Source: Streptomyces sp. Root1304
GTDB lineage: Bacteria > Actinomycetota > Actinomycetes > Streptomycetales > Streptomycetaceae
Length of the DNA stretch: 64,000 nucleotides
Reading direction: 5' to 3'
Assembly (NCBI RefSeq): GCF_001426405.1
Contig: NZ_LMEP01000005.1
Coordinates: 275,046 to 339,045, forward strand
Under the pieces are notes generated by a model, which worked only from the letters and a program-made list of their open reading frames with translations, searched no databases and was not told the origin of the DNA. Shown one piece after another: positions 52,997 through 59,935 of this stretch. Every line of letters begins with the position of its first letter. Positions within the stretch are counted from its first letter, which is position 1. A program made the position numbers and the translations under genes.

Positions 52997-53326
52997 ATGG
53001 CCCTGTTCGCCGTCCTCGCCACCCAGTCCCCCACGGGGATACCCGCCGACGAGTTCCGCCGGCGGCTGCCCGAGGGCTTCGCCTACGTCAAGGATCTGGT
53101 CGGCAAGGGTGTCATCCGGCACAACTGGATCCGGGTCGGCGCCTCGGGCGGCCTGCTGATCTACGAGGTGGACTCCCACGAGGAGCTGAACACGCTGCTG
53201 TACGGGAACCCGCTCAGCCCGCACCTGCGTTTCGAGGTGATCCCGCTCGCGGAGGCGGGCGGCTTCGACCCGACGGCCTTCGAGAAGCGCGGCGGGGACA
53301 CCGGGGACGCGACCGTCACCGGGTGA
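52997..53326 (+). CDS. Small muconolactone-isomerase-like (ferredoxin-fold) protein
   Basis: 109 residues after a GGAGGAACC site. It begins M-A-L-F-A-V-L-A-T and contains L-I-Y-E-V-D-S-H-E-E-L-N-T-L-L-Y-G-N-P-L, the pattern of muconolactone isomerase-like dimeric alpha/beta-barrel proteins. Such proteins occur in polyketide clusters as cyclases or isomerases of unknown detail. The C-terminus runs into a 29-bp tandem repeat. Function here is not assigned. Confidence 0.78.
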   Translation: MALFAVLATQSPTGIPADEFRRRLPEGFAYVKDLVGKGVIRHNWIRVGASGGLLIYEVDSHEELNTLLYGNPLSPHLRFEVIPLAEAGGFDPTAFEKRGGDTGDATVTG

Positions 53327-53399
53327 CGAGGGCGCGGGCCACCGTCGCCGGGTGACAAGAGCACGGGCCGCCGTCACCCGGTGACGAGGGCGCGGGCGA
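53313..53399. repeat. 29-bp tandem repeat (3 copies) covering two converging stop codons
   Basis: Units begin at 53313, 53342 and 53371 (CCGTCRCCSGGTGAC...). The + strand stop (53324-53326) is in unit 1 and the minus-strand stop (53374-53376) in unit 3, so both genes end within the repeat. Confidence 0.85.
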
Positions 53400-54342
53400 G
53401 GCCCCGGTAGAAGGCGGTGACCCCGGGTTCCTTCGGGGAGAGGTGGCCGCGCTCCGCGAAGCGGGAGCCCGCCACCCGCTGCACGGCCTCCATGCCGAGC
53501 CGGTCCTCCCGGTTGACGACCGCGGCGCTCTCCTCGTTCTGCGCGCGGAAGGCGTCGCGGTCCTGGCCCTCCAGGGCCGCCGGATGCGCGAGCACACCGC
53601 CGCGGACCTCGACGCGGTCGATGGCCAGCGGGATCATCGCGGTCCAGACGACGGAGTCGCCGAAGGCCGCCAGGCTGCCGCACGGGAAGACGGCGCAGTT
53701 GTACATGGTGGCCCGCTGCGCGTCGGAGAGCGGGAGCGCCGTGGCCGCGAGGGGTTCGCGGAACGGGCTGAGGAGGCGGGTCACCCAGGGCGTATCGGTC
53801 CGCACCTCCATGGCGCCGCCCGGCGGGGTGATGAGCGCGACGGTGGTGGGGTGGAGTCCCATCGCGTGGTAGTTCTCGTGGGCGTTCTGGACCGCGATCT
53901 TCCAGTTGCACCGCCACTCCTCGGTCCAGGACGCGACGGGTGTCATCTCCGGCAGCCGGTAGGCGTCGAGTTCGTCGCCGGTCCGCCGCAGGTGCGGTGC
54001 CAGCGGCTCGGCGTCCGGATCGGGATTGACGAAGACGAACCCGCGCCACTCCTCCACGGCCGGGGCCGGACGGCGCGCGCCCGGGGCGGACCACCCGCGC
54101 GGTCTCCCGTCCTCGCCCCGGACGACGGTCACGGACCGGCCGGCGGGCGAGACCGTCAGGGTCCCCCCGGGACCGGCCAGTTCGCTGACGTGTCCGGCCA
54201 GCAGCCACGACCTGCCGAAGACCCGGTCCTGCTCCGCCTCCCACAGCTCGGGAGAGGTGAAGGCCGTCGGGGAGAGGCTCAACTCCCGTGCGTCCGCCTC
54301 CAGATACCCGGCCAGCTCCGCCACGATCTCCGTGAGTGTCAT
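53374..54342 (-). CDS. Rieske-type oxygenase paralogue lacking the Rieske [2Fe-2S] segment
   Basis: 322 residues, clearly homologous from end to end to the full Rieske oxygenase at 59936-61078 (shared A-F-T-S-P-E-L-W, V-F-G-R-S-W, N-W-K-I-A-V and E-R-G-H-L-S-P-K-E-P-G). About 49 residues holding both cluster motifs are missing: the sequence passes from R-G-W-S (residue ~84) to A-V-E-E-W (~95). The mononuclear-iron site is intact: Glu156, His159 and His164 in N-A-H-E-N-Y-H-x-x-G-x-H, and Asp280. The frame has no interruption and the ATG overlaps the glycosyltransferase stop as ATGA, so it is expressed. It may work as a partner subunit or have a new activity. Confidence 0.88.
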   Translation of the reverse strand: MTLTEIVAELAGYLEADARELSLSPTAFTSPELWEAEQDRVFGRSWLLAGHVSELAGPGGTLTVSPAGRSVTVVRGEDGRPRGWSAPGARRPAPAVEEWRGFVFVNPDPDAEPLAPHLRRTGDELDAYRLPEMTPVASWTEEWRCNWKIAVQNAHENYHAMGLHPTTVALITPPGGAMEVRTDTPWVTRLLSPFREPLAATALPLSDAQRATMYNCAVFPCGSLAAFGDSVVWTAMIPLAIDRVEVRGGVLAHPAALEGQDRDAFRAQNEESAAVVNREDRLGMEAVQRVAGSRFAERGHLSPKEPGVTAFYRGLARALVTG

Positions 54343-55628
54343 GCTCCTCGCCGTTCCTTTCCGAACCGGGCCGTGAGCCGCTCGATCTCCTCGACGGCCT
54401 CGTTGGGCGTCGGCATCTCCCCGATCTCCCGCCGCAGACGCCGCGCGTTGGCCGCGAACGAGGGCTCCGTGAGCACGCGCGCGACGTTCTCGCGGAAGCG
54501 GTCGGCGGTGAACTCGCGGAGGGGCAGGGACAGGAGGTTGCCCTGTTCCTCGTAGGCGGCGCCCATGGACTCGGTGACCCACTCCCACCCGGTGAGCAGC
54601 ACCTGGGGGACGCCGTGGAACTCGGCCGTGGCCTTGGTCTGGTAGCCGCCGTGGTGGACCACCGCCGCACAGGTCGGCAGCAGGTCGTGCATCGGGACCC
54701 GGTCCACCACGCGTACGGCGTCGGGGAGCGGCGGCAAATGCGCGCGCTGCCGGTCGGAGAGCGCGGCGACCACCTCCACGTCCAGTTCGCCGAGCGCGCC
54801 CAGCATGCCGATGAGGACCGAGTCGAGGTCCCAGAGGCCGTAACTGCTGTCGATGCTGACCCCGAGCGTCAGACAGACCCGGGGGCGGCGCGGGGGCTCG
54901 CGGAGCCAGCGGGGCACGACCGCCTGCCCGTTGTACGGGATGTAGCGGGCCGGGACCGTCGGGATGCCCAGCTCCTCGCGGAGGCTCGCCGGCCGGGTGT
55001 CGACGGTCCACTGACCGGTGAGCACGGACTCGTCGAACCGGGCCTCGGCGCCGAGGCGTTCGAGGGTCCGGTCCAGCCATTCCGCCGTGGGGTCCTCGCG
55101 GTGCTCCGGCTCCTGCTCCGCGGCCAGCCGCAGGAAGGTCCGCCGGGTCCCCAGCTGCATGGCCAGCTCCGGCCCGGAGACCAGCCGGGCGTGGGCCGCG
55201 CCCACGGTGAGCGCGGCGACCGGGCCCGCCAGGCAGAGCGTCTCCCAGATGACGAGGTCGGGGCGCCAGTGCCGGGCGAGCGCCACCAGTTCGTCGATCA
55301 TGGTGTCCGAGTTCAGGCGGGAGTTGAGGGCGGGCACGATGACGCTCTCGTAGCCGAGCTGCTCCTCCCAGGTGTCCTCCCGGTCCGGCTCCCGGTCCTG
55401 GTCGGCGGTGCCGAAGTGGGCGATGCCCTCCTGGTGGAACGCATCGAGGGCCTCGTACCACGGCGGGCTCTCGATGGGGACGGCGGTGATGCCGGACCGG
55501 GTGACGGTCTCCACCACGCCGGGGACGCAGGCGGCCCGCACCTCGTGGCCGGCGGTGCGCAGCGCCCACGCCAGCGGGGCGAGCAGCTGGAAGTGGCTGC
55601 CCTCCAGCGAGGTGAACAGAACCTTCAT
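54339..55628 (-). CDS. Activator-dependent-type glycosyltransferase, copy 4
   Basis: 429 residues, GT-B family 1 of the DnrS/AknS group (P-L-A-W-A-L-R-T-A-G-H-E-V-R-A-A; V-I-W-E-T-L-C-L-A-G-P). Donor motif V-V-H-H-G-G-Y-Q-T-K is unusual in that Gly-x-Gly-Thr is replaced by Gly-Tyr-Gln-Thr. It overlaps the preceding activator gene by 4 bp, so the two form a transferase-activator pair as in DesVII/DesVIII, and it also overlaps the Rieske-less oxygenase gene. Confidence 0.93.
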   Translation of the reverse strand: MKVLFTSLEGSHFQLLAPLAWALRTAGHEVRAACVPGVVETVTRSGITAVPIESPPWYEALDAFHQEGIAHFGTADQDREPDREDTWEEQLGYESVIVPALNSRLNSDTMIDELVALARHWRPDLVIWETLCLAGPVAALTVGAAHARLVSGPELAMQLGTRRTFLRLAAEQEPEHREDPTAEWLDRTLERLGAEARFDESVLTGQWTVDTRPASLREELGIPTVPARYIPYNGQAVVPRWLREPPRRPRVCLTLGVSIDSSYGLWDLDSVLIGMLGALGELDVEVVAALSDRQRAHLPPLPDAVRVVDRVPMHDLLPTCAAVVHHGGYQTKATAEFHGVPQVLLTGWEWVTESMGAAYEEQGNLLSLPLREFTADRFRENVARVLTEPSFAANARRLRREIGEMPTPNEAVEEIERLTARFGKERRGA

Positions 55629-56770
55629 CGAGCATCTCCTCCTCTTGCCCCGAGGGCGGCCCGCGGGGACACGGCCTCCCTCGGGGGATCCGTCGGGGTG
55701 GTCCTCCCGGCCGTCCCGCCACCGGCCGTCGGGGTGGTCCTCCCGGCCGTCCCGCCACCGGCCGTGGGGGTGGTCGTGACGCCGACCCGGACGCGGGCGA
55801 TGCCCCGGGTCAGCGGGGCCCGGGCGCGGCGCACCACGGGGGACACGGGCCGCACCTCGGTGTACCGCTCCGCCAGTGCCGCGAGGACGGTCTCGGCCAG
55901 GGCGCGGTGGAACGGCGCCGTCGTGAGGTGGGCGGGTGCCGTCACCGCTCCCGGCCCGCCGTCGGGGAGGACCGCGATCCGCTCGCCCTCGGCGATCCGG
56001 GCCCCGGCGGCCTGGAGACCGGCTCGGGCCACCAGGGGCACGATCCATCCGGGTGGCTCCGCGCGCAGCGCCTCCCCGGCCGCCCGCCCGGCGTCACGGG
56101 CCGAGGGCGCGAGCGACGACCGCAGCACGCTCCGGGCGAGGAGGTCGGCGCCGGTACGGGCGGCGACGGCGACCGTCGCCGGGCCGGGTGCGCCGGGCGG
56201 GCCGGCGGCGAGCAGGGCCCGCAGCTCGTCGAGGCCGGTGCGCAGCCGTCGGGTGGCGGCGAGCCGCTGCGGGCACACCACCGCGTCCTGGGCCACGCCA
56301 CAGGCGGCGAGGGCCTCGGCGAACCGGTGGAGGTCTTCCCCGGGGATCGCGCACACCTCGGCGAGGGCGCCCGCCACCAGCGGCTCGGCCACGTCGGCGA
56401 CGAGGTCGAACTCGGGGCCCGCCGCGTCGAGCAGCCGCGCGCAGAGCGCCGCCAGACCGGCCGGCGGCCGTATCCCGGTCACGGCGGTCTCCTCCGGGAG
56501 GGCCGCCACGTGGCCGATGTCCGGGTGGGCCAGCAGCTCGGCCGCCGTGGCGGGATCGGCGGTGACCCAGGAGCCGGCGCGGGAGCGCCACAGCGGCCCG
56601 GCCGCGCGGATCCGTTCGCGCAGCGGGCCCGGGTCGTCGTCGATGTCGCAGAGCAGCGCGGCGTACGGGTCGCCCTTGAGCCGGTGCAGCCACAGAATGC
56701 CGTGCTCGCGCTGCAGCCGCTCCCCCAGCGCGGCGAGCTCCCCCGGCCGAACGGACTCCGGGGTGGTCAC
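55625..56770 (-). CDS. P450-derived glycosyltransferase activator, copy 2 (shortened)
   Basis: 381 residues from GTG 56770. The N-terminus (H-G-I-L-W-L-H-R-L-K-G-D-P-Y-A-A-L-L and L-W-R-S-R-A-G-S-W-V-T-A-D) is that of DesVIII/EryCII-like proteins. It is shorter than copy 1, has no heme-binding Cys, and ends in two 12-residue repeats (G-G-G-T-A-G-R-T-T-P-T-A). It should activate the glycosyltransferase encoded directly downstream. It overlaps the PhyH gene upstream by 4 bp. Confidence 0.88.
   Translation of the reverse strand: MTTPESVRPGELAALGERLQREHGILWLHRLKGDPYAALLCDIDDDPGPLRERIRAAGPLWRSRAGSWVTADPATAAELLAHPDIGHVAALPEETAVTGIRPPAGLAALCARLLDAAGPEFDLVADVAEPLVAGALAEVCAIPGEDLHRFAEALAACGVAQDAVVCPQRLAATRRLRTGLDELRALLAAGPPGAPGPATVAVAARTGADLLARSVLRSSLAPSARDAGRAAGEALRAEPPGWIVPLVARAGLQAAGARIAEGERIAVLPDGGPGAVTAPAHLTTAPFHRALAETVLAALAERYTEVRPVSPVVRRARAPLTRGIARVRVGVTTTPTAGGGTAGRTTPTAGGGTAGRTTPTDPPREAVSPRAALGARGGDAR
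55692..55763. repeat. 36-bp tandem repeat in the activator gene
   Basis: Two identical 36-bp units (55692-55727 and 55728-55763) with the beginning of a third encode a 12-residue repeat in the C-terminal tail of the activator. The length is a multiple of three, so copy-number change would keep the frame. Confidence 0.9.
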
Positions 56771-57576
56771 GGGGTGCCGCCGGGACCTGCGGCGATCAGG
56801 GGGAACAGGTCGCCGTCGACGGGGGCGCCGGGCGCGAGGTGGGCCACCGGGTGGTCCTGGACGCCGGGGCGGTAGGTGGCGTCGGAGTCCATGTAGACGG
56901 AGGCGAAGGCGAGCCTGCGCTCCCCGTCGGTGTTGACGCCGGCCATGTGCACGGTGCGGAAGTCGTGGAAGACCACGTCCCCGGCGCGCATGGGGACGGC
57001 CACCCGGGGGCTGAACGGGAAGTCGGGCCAGACCTCCTCCATCGGCCGGTAGTCCTGGAATCCGGCCAGATGGACCTGTCGGTGGGCGAGGGGCCGCCGG
57101 TGCGATCCGGGGACGTAGGTCAGGCAGCCCCGGTCGGCGGGCACGTCCGCCAGCGGGATCCACGCCGTGAGCGTCCGGGTCAGTCCGGCGAGCGGGAGCC
57201 CGGGCTCGTCGTCGTGGACGACGGTGGGCAGGTGGACGTCGGGATCCTTCTTGAGCACGTCGGTGCCGTAGAGCCGCAGCGGCCCGCCGGCGAGGTGCTC
57301 GGCGGCCCGGGTGACACGGGGGTGCAGGGCCAGCCGCCGCAGGGCGGGGTGCTTGCGCCAGGCCGCCTCGACGTAGTGGACCTGGGTCTCCTCCTCGGAG
57401 GCGCCCCAGATCTCCGGGCCCTCGGCGGCGAGGAGTTCCTCGGCGGCGGCGCGGAAGCCGGCGATCTCCTCGGCGGAGAGCACGGCCCGGAGGTGGACGA
57501 ATCCCTGGTCGTGGAAGCGGCGGAGGGCCTCGGGGGTCGGCAGGCCGCTCTCCGTCAGATCGGGGTGGGTCAGCAC
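56767..57576 (-). CDS. PhyH-family Fe(II)/2-oxoglutarate oxygenase
   Basis: 269 residues. The iron ligands are His121-x-Asp123 (V-V-H-D-D-E) and His210 (T-V-H-M-A-G-V-N), and Arg220 or Arg221 would bind 2-oxoglutarate. R-F-H-D-Q-G-F-V near residue 20 is the family N-terminus. In nogalamycin biosynthesis two enzymes of this broad type (SnoK and SnoN) act on the attached amino sugar, by carbocyclisation and epimerisation. A similar late step on a sugar is possible. It is first in a four-gene coupled operon with activator, glycosyltransferase and the Rieske-less protein. Confidence 0.88.
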   Translation of the reverse strand: MLTHPDLTESGLPTPEALRRFHDQGFVHLRAVLSAEEIAGFRAAAEELLAAEGPEIWGASEEETQVHYVEAAWRKHPALRRLALHPRVTRAAEHLAGGPLRLYGTDVLKKDPDVHLPTVVHDDEPGLPLAGLTRTLTAWIPLADVPADRGCLTYVPGSHRRPLAHRQVHLAGFQDYRPMEEVWPDFPFSPRVAVPMRAGDVVFHDFRTVHMAGVNTDGERRLAFASVYMDSDATYRPGVQDHPVAHLAPGAPVDGDLFPLIAAGPGGTP

Positions 57577-57672
57577 GTGATCGTCTTTCCTCGTCGGGTG
57601 GGGGGCCGGGAGGGTTCCCGGGAGGGCGGGAGGGCTTGGGACGTCCGGTCCTCGCGCGGGGGCGCCAGGGCT

Positions 57673-57735
57673 TCGCGCGGGGACGTCCGGGCCTCGCGCC
57701 GGGACGTCCGGGCCTCGCGCGGGGACGTCCGGGCC
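57673..57735. repeat. 21-bp intergenic tandem repeat, 3 copies
   Basis: Units of TCGCGCSGGGACGTCCGGGCC begin at 57673, 57694 and 57715 with a single mismatch; degenerate copies flank them. It fills much of the 220-bp gap between the PhyH gene and the fifth glycosyltransferase gene, where no gene was found. Confidence 0.88.
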
Positions 57736-57796
57736 TGGCGCGGGAGCGGGACGGCCTCCGGCGCAAGCGGGAGGGCTACGGGCAGGAGCCGGCCGC

Positions 57797-58951
57797 TCAT
57801 CCGAGGGACTCGACGAGTGCGCCCACCGTCTCGGCCGGCGTGGGCATCGCGAGCAGTTCGTCCCGGACCTGGTGGGCGTTGTCGCGGAGGCGCTCGTCCT
57901 TGAGGAGCGCCCGGCACTCGGCGGCTCCGAGCGTCCCGGGCTCGGCCACGATCCCGATGCCGCGCGCGGGCAGCAGGTCCGCGCCCGTCTGCTGGTACGA
58001 GCCGCGCGGGATGACGCACTGCGGAAGCCCGGCGGCGGCGGCCGTCAGCATCGTCCCGCTGCCGCCGTGGTGGATGACCGCGACGCAGGTGTCGAGGAGG
58101 AGGTCGAGCGGGGCCCAGTCGACCAGCCGGACGTTGGGTGGCACGTCGGTCAGCAGGGCCGGGTCGCCGCCGCCGAGGGTGAGCACGAACTCGGCCTCGA
58201 CGCCCCGGGCGGCCTCCATGAGCGGGCCGAGGATCGCGAGCCCGCCCCACTGCGCCTCGATGGTGCCGAGGGTGACGGCGATACGCGGCTGCCGGGGCGT
58301 CTCGGCGAGCCAGTCGGGCAGCACGGTCCCGCCGTTGAAGGGCACCGGGCGCACCGGACGGGCCTCGGGGGTCCGGCGGTCCTCGGGCAGGAGGGCCGTG
58401 AGGCTCGGCGGGAGGGTGGTGAGCGGGATCGTCGCCGGGGGCTCACCGGTGACGCCGTGCCGGGCCCAGTGGGGGTCCATCCCGGCCCGGAGCAGGGTGC
58501 GGAGCCGGGCGCCGCTGTCGTACGAACCGAGGCGGGGTTCGACGAGCGGGACGCCGAGCGCGGCGGCGAGGAGCGGACCGGCTCCCTGGAGGGGCGGCGC
58601 GACCACCAGGTCGGGGGACCACGCCCGGGCCGCCGCGAGGGCGCCGTCCACCATGACCCCGGAGACCCGGGCGAAGAGCGTGGCCAGCTCGGCGTCCTCG
58701 GGGTCCTCGGCGAACATGGGGTGGCCCGTGGGGCCTTCGGCCTCCGTGCCGTTCCCCTGGGGGACGTAGACGGGCAGGTAGTCCAGGCCGGGGGTGACGT
58801 CGACGACGTCGAACCCCGCCTCGGCGACACCGAGGCTGAGCCCGCCGGTGGCGTACCGGACGCGGTGGCCGGCCGCGCGGAAGGCCTGGGCGAGGGGAAC
58901 GGTCGGGAAGAGGTGGCCGAGACCGGGAGAGGTCACGAACAGGACGCGCAT
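57797..58951 (-). CDS. Glycosyltransferase family 1, copy 5 (activator-independent type)
   Basis: 384 residues, shorter than the DnrS-like copies. The start M-R-V-L-F-V-T-S-P-G-L-G-H-L-F-P is the His-containing N-terminal motif of UrdGT2/MtmG-like transferases, in which the His serves as catalytic base. The donor motif is V-I-H-H-G-G-S-G-T-M-L. It likely does not need a P450-like partner. It is 58 bp downstream of the second N-methyltransferase gene in the same direction. Confidence 0.93.
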   Translation of the reverse strand: MRVLFVTSPGLGHLFPTVPLAQAFRAAGHRVRYATGGLSLGVAEAGFDVVDVTPGLDYLPVYVPQGNGTEAEGPTGHPMFAEDPEDAELATLFARVSGVMVDGALAAARAWSPDLVVAPPLQGAGPLLAAALGVPLVEPRLGSYDSGARLRTLLRAGMDPHWARHGVTGEPPATIPLTTLPPSLTALLPEDRRTPEARPVRPVPFNGGTVLPDWLAETPRQPRIAVTLGTIEAQWGGLAILGPLMEAARGVEAEFVLTLGGGDPALLTDVPPNVRLVDWAPLDLLLDTCVAVIHHGGSGTMLTAAAAGLPQCVIPRGSYQQTGADLLPARGIGIVAEPGTLGAAECRALLKDERLRDNAHQVRDELLAMPTPAETVGALVESLG

Positions 58952-59009
58952 GCTGCCCCCAGACAGGAGTCGTCGGATGCGTTTCGCGGGGTTCCCCCTG
59001 GACCGGGAC

Positions 59010-59723
59010 TCACGGTGCGGTCCCGAGGAAGAGGCCCCGGCCGGAGTGCGGACCGGGGACGTACTCGACGGTGAGGCCGGCCGCCCGGAAGGCCGTCTCG
59101 TAGGCGGTGCGGGTGAAGAGGGAGATGCGGTGGGTCTCGGTGAAGTGCCGGGCACCCGTACGGGCGTCGGCCACCACGTAGTGGACGTCCATCCGGCACG
59201 CCTCCCCCTCGCGTGCGGAGTGGGACACTCTGGCCACGGTCCGCCCGGCGACGGTGGCGACGTCCGCCGAGACGTGTCCGTCGAGGTACGTCTCGGGGAA
59301 CCACCAGGGGTCCACGGCCACCACCCCGCCGGGCGTGAGATGGCGGGCGAAGGAGGCCAGGGCGGCCTGGAGTTCGGCCTCCTCGGTCGCGTAGCCGAGG
59401 GACCCGAACATGCAGGTGACGACGTCGAACCGGGCGTCCAGGTCGAAGGCCCGCATGTCGCCGACGTGCACCGGGACGTCCGGCAGCGCGCGTCGCGCCG
59501 CACGGACCATGGGCTCGGACAGTTCGAGGCCCGCCACCGCGTCGAAGTGGCCCGCGAAGTGGCGCAGGTGGGCTCCGGTGCCGCAGGCCACGTCGAGGAG
59601 GGAGCGCACGTCGGGCCGCAGCAGGCGGACGCGCCGGGTCAGCTCGCTCGCCTCGGCCCCGTAGTCCTTGCCGCGGCTCTCGTGGATGAGGTCGTGGATC
59701 TCGGTGAGTTCAGCGCCGTACAT
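59010..59723 (-). CDS. DesVI-like NDP-amino-sugar N,N-dimethyltransferase (copy 2)
   Basis: 237 residues, with M-Y-G-A-E-L-T-E-I-H-D, S-L-L-D-V-A-C-G-T-G-A-H-L, G-L-E-L-S and G-D-M-R-A-F-D-L. It is clearly a paralogue of the 25209-25919 product, with the same W-W-F-P-E-x-x-L-D-G segment. A second enzyme implies two different amino sugars, or stepwise methylation. It is divergent from the full Rieske oxygenase gene. Confidence 0.9.
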   Translation of the reverse strand: MYGAELTEIHDLIHESRGKDYGAEASELTRRVRLLRPDVRSLLDVACGTGAHLRHFAGHFDAVAGLELSEPMVRAARRALPDVPVHVGDMRAFDLDARFDVVTCMFGSLGYATEEAELQAALASFARHLTPGGVVAVDPWWFPETYLDGHVSADVATVAGRTVARVSHSAREGEACRMDVHYVVADARTGARHFTETHRISLFTRTAYETAFRAAGLTVEYVPGPHSGRGLFLGTAP

Positions 59724-59935
59724 GCACGGATCGTCGGAAGGAGGGCTGGAGGATTCGCCCAGGACGGGTGGAGGCGGCGGGGGTGGCGCGTCGATCGGGC
59801 GGCGACCGATTCACCAGGACGGGCGGTCACCCTCGGCCGGACGGGACGAGACCCGGGCCGGCGCCCGGGGGCGGGAGCGAGGGCTCGCGCCGGGGCGGGC
59901 GCCGGAACGCATGCGGGAACGAGCGGAGGGCCGAC

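Noticed and set aside
53374..54342. Simple pseudogene of the Rieske oxygenase
   Set aside because: The deletion is in frame, the rest is well conserved including all iron ligands, there are no stops, and the start is translationally coupled to the upstream gene.
53374..55758. A 794-codon frame that could be read as a fused glycosyltransferase-oxygenase
   Set aside because: The region before 54342 is an out-of-frame reading of the glycosyltransferase gene, which has its own good frame ending at 54339.
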